From the NCBI GenBank assembly GCA_018302605.1, contig JAGVZN010000022.1, forward strand, positions 1 through 46,566: DNA of 46,566 bases, in the 5' to 3' direction. The stretch's first letter is position 1; each line of letters begins with the position of its first letter. The position numbers and the translations under genes are program-made. Under the pieces are notes generated by a model. It was given only the letters and a program-made list of their open reading frames with translations. It searched no databases and had not been told where the DNA came from. The DNA is from Candidatus Woesearchaeota archaeon. Lineage in GTDB: Archaea > Nanobdellota > Nanobdellia > Woesearchaeales > GW2011-AR9. Below are positions 46,545 to 46,566 of this stretch, piece after piece.

Positions 46545-46566
46545 ATGCATACATTAACTGATTTTG
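46545..46566 (+). CDS. Start of an unidentified plus-strand gene
   Basis: ATG followed by HTLTDF runs off the window. GAGGTGAT (46534-46540) is a well-placed Shine-Dalgarno site and CTTTAAACG (about 46503-46511) a possible TATA box, so a real start is likely though no product can be named. Confidence 0.5.

Noticed and set aside
1-46566. CRISPR arrays, tRNA or rRNA genes
   Set aside because: No regularly spaced repeats, T-loop-like tRNA endings with acceptor pairing, or rRNA-like stretches were seen.

Overview
The window is from an archaeal chromosome. Evidence: a B-family DNA polymerase, Rad50, Cdc48, aIF2-gamma, uL11, the cluster rpoE1-spt4-eS24-eS27, archaeal cytidylate kinase and a long archaeal FKBP, with TATA boxes lying mostly 24-29 nt upstream of start codons (leaderless transcription). 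Several genes are of bacterial type (class I GAPDH, a long Rel/SpoT protein, YqhQ, RNase HIII, a queuosine-salvage DUF2419 protein, thymidine kinase, HicBA, MNT/HEPN). That mixture suggests a DPANN lineage such as Woesearchaeota; this placement is inference, since no rRNA is present.

Layout. 1-4.4 kb: end of GAPDH, a gene split by a 34-bp tandem duplication, Rel with a degenerate hydrolase site, and an enolase gene with an internal deletion removing the catalytic lysine. 4.4-5.8 kb: a 270-bp hairpin-rich non-coding element and an AT-rich MNT/HEPN pair. 5.8-16.4 kb: thymidine kinase, Rad50, an unrecognised conserved-looking protein, YqhQ, an intein-containing DNA polymerase B and a HAD hydrolase. 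16.4-22.5 kb: HicBA, an unknown gene, two tandem HIT proteins lacking the nucleophilic histidine, Qng1-like protein, RNase HIII and aIF2-gamma. 22.5-28.6 kb: Cdc48, a P2-type cation ATPase and a cluster of nested palindromic elements. 28.6-33.2 kb: uL11 and surface-glycan genes (three GT2 transferases, one six-hairpin glycosidase-like protein). 33.2-46.6 kb: envelope coiled-coil protein, cytidylate kinase, FKBP, FtsZ, methyltransferases, the RNA polymerase/ribosomal protein operon, endonuclease III, a thioredoxin/DsbD-like pair and small unknown paralogues.

The most unusual signal lies between the genes. Several families of about 150-290-bp palindromic elements occur (called A-D here). Family A has 13-bp perfect terminal inverted repeats, 8-bp target duplications around two copies, and an internal stem whose two arms have changed together in all three copies, so the fold is conserved although the sequence is not. 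Six elements from all families end 8-18 bp upstream of a TATA box. No transposase is in the window. These look like non-autonomous, promoter-seeking hairpin elements, possibly with an RNA or regulatory role.

Three genes carry disruptions (34-bp duplication, about 52-bp deletion, single-base-type frameshift). Because the genes are single in this window and one is enolase, assembly or population-variant artefacts should be excluded before calling them true pseudogenes.
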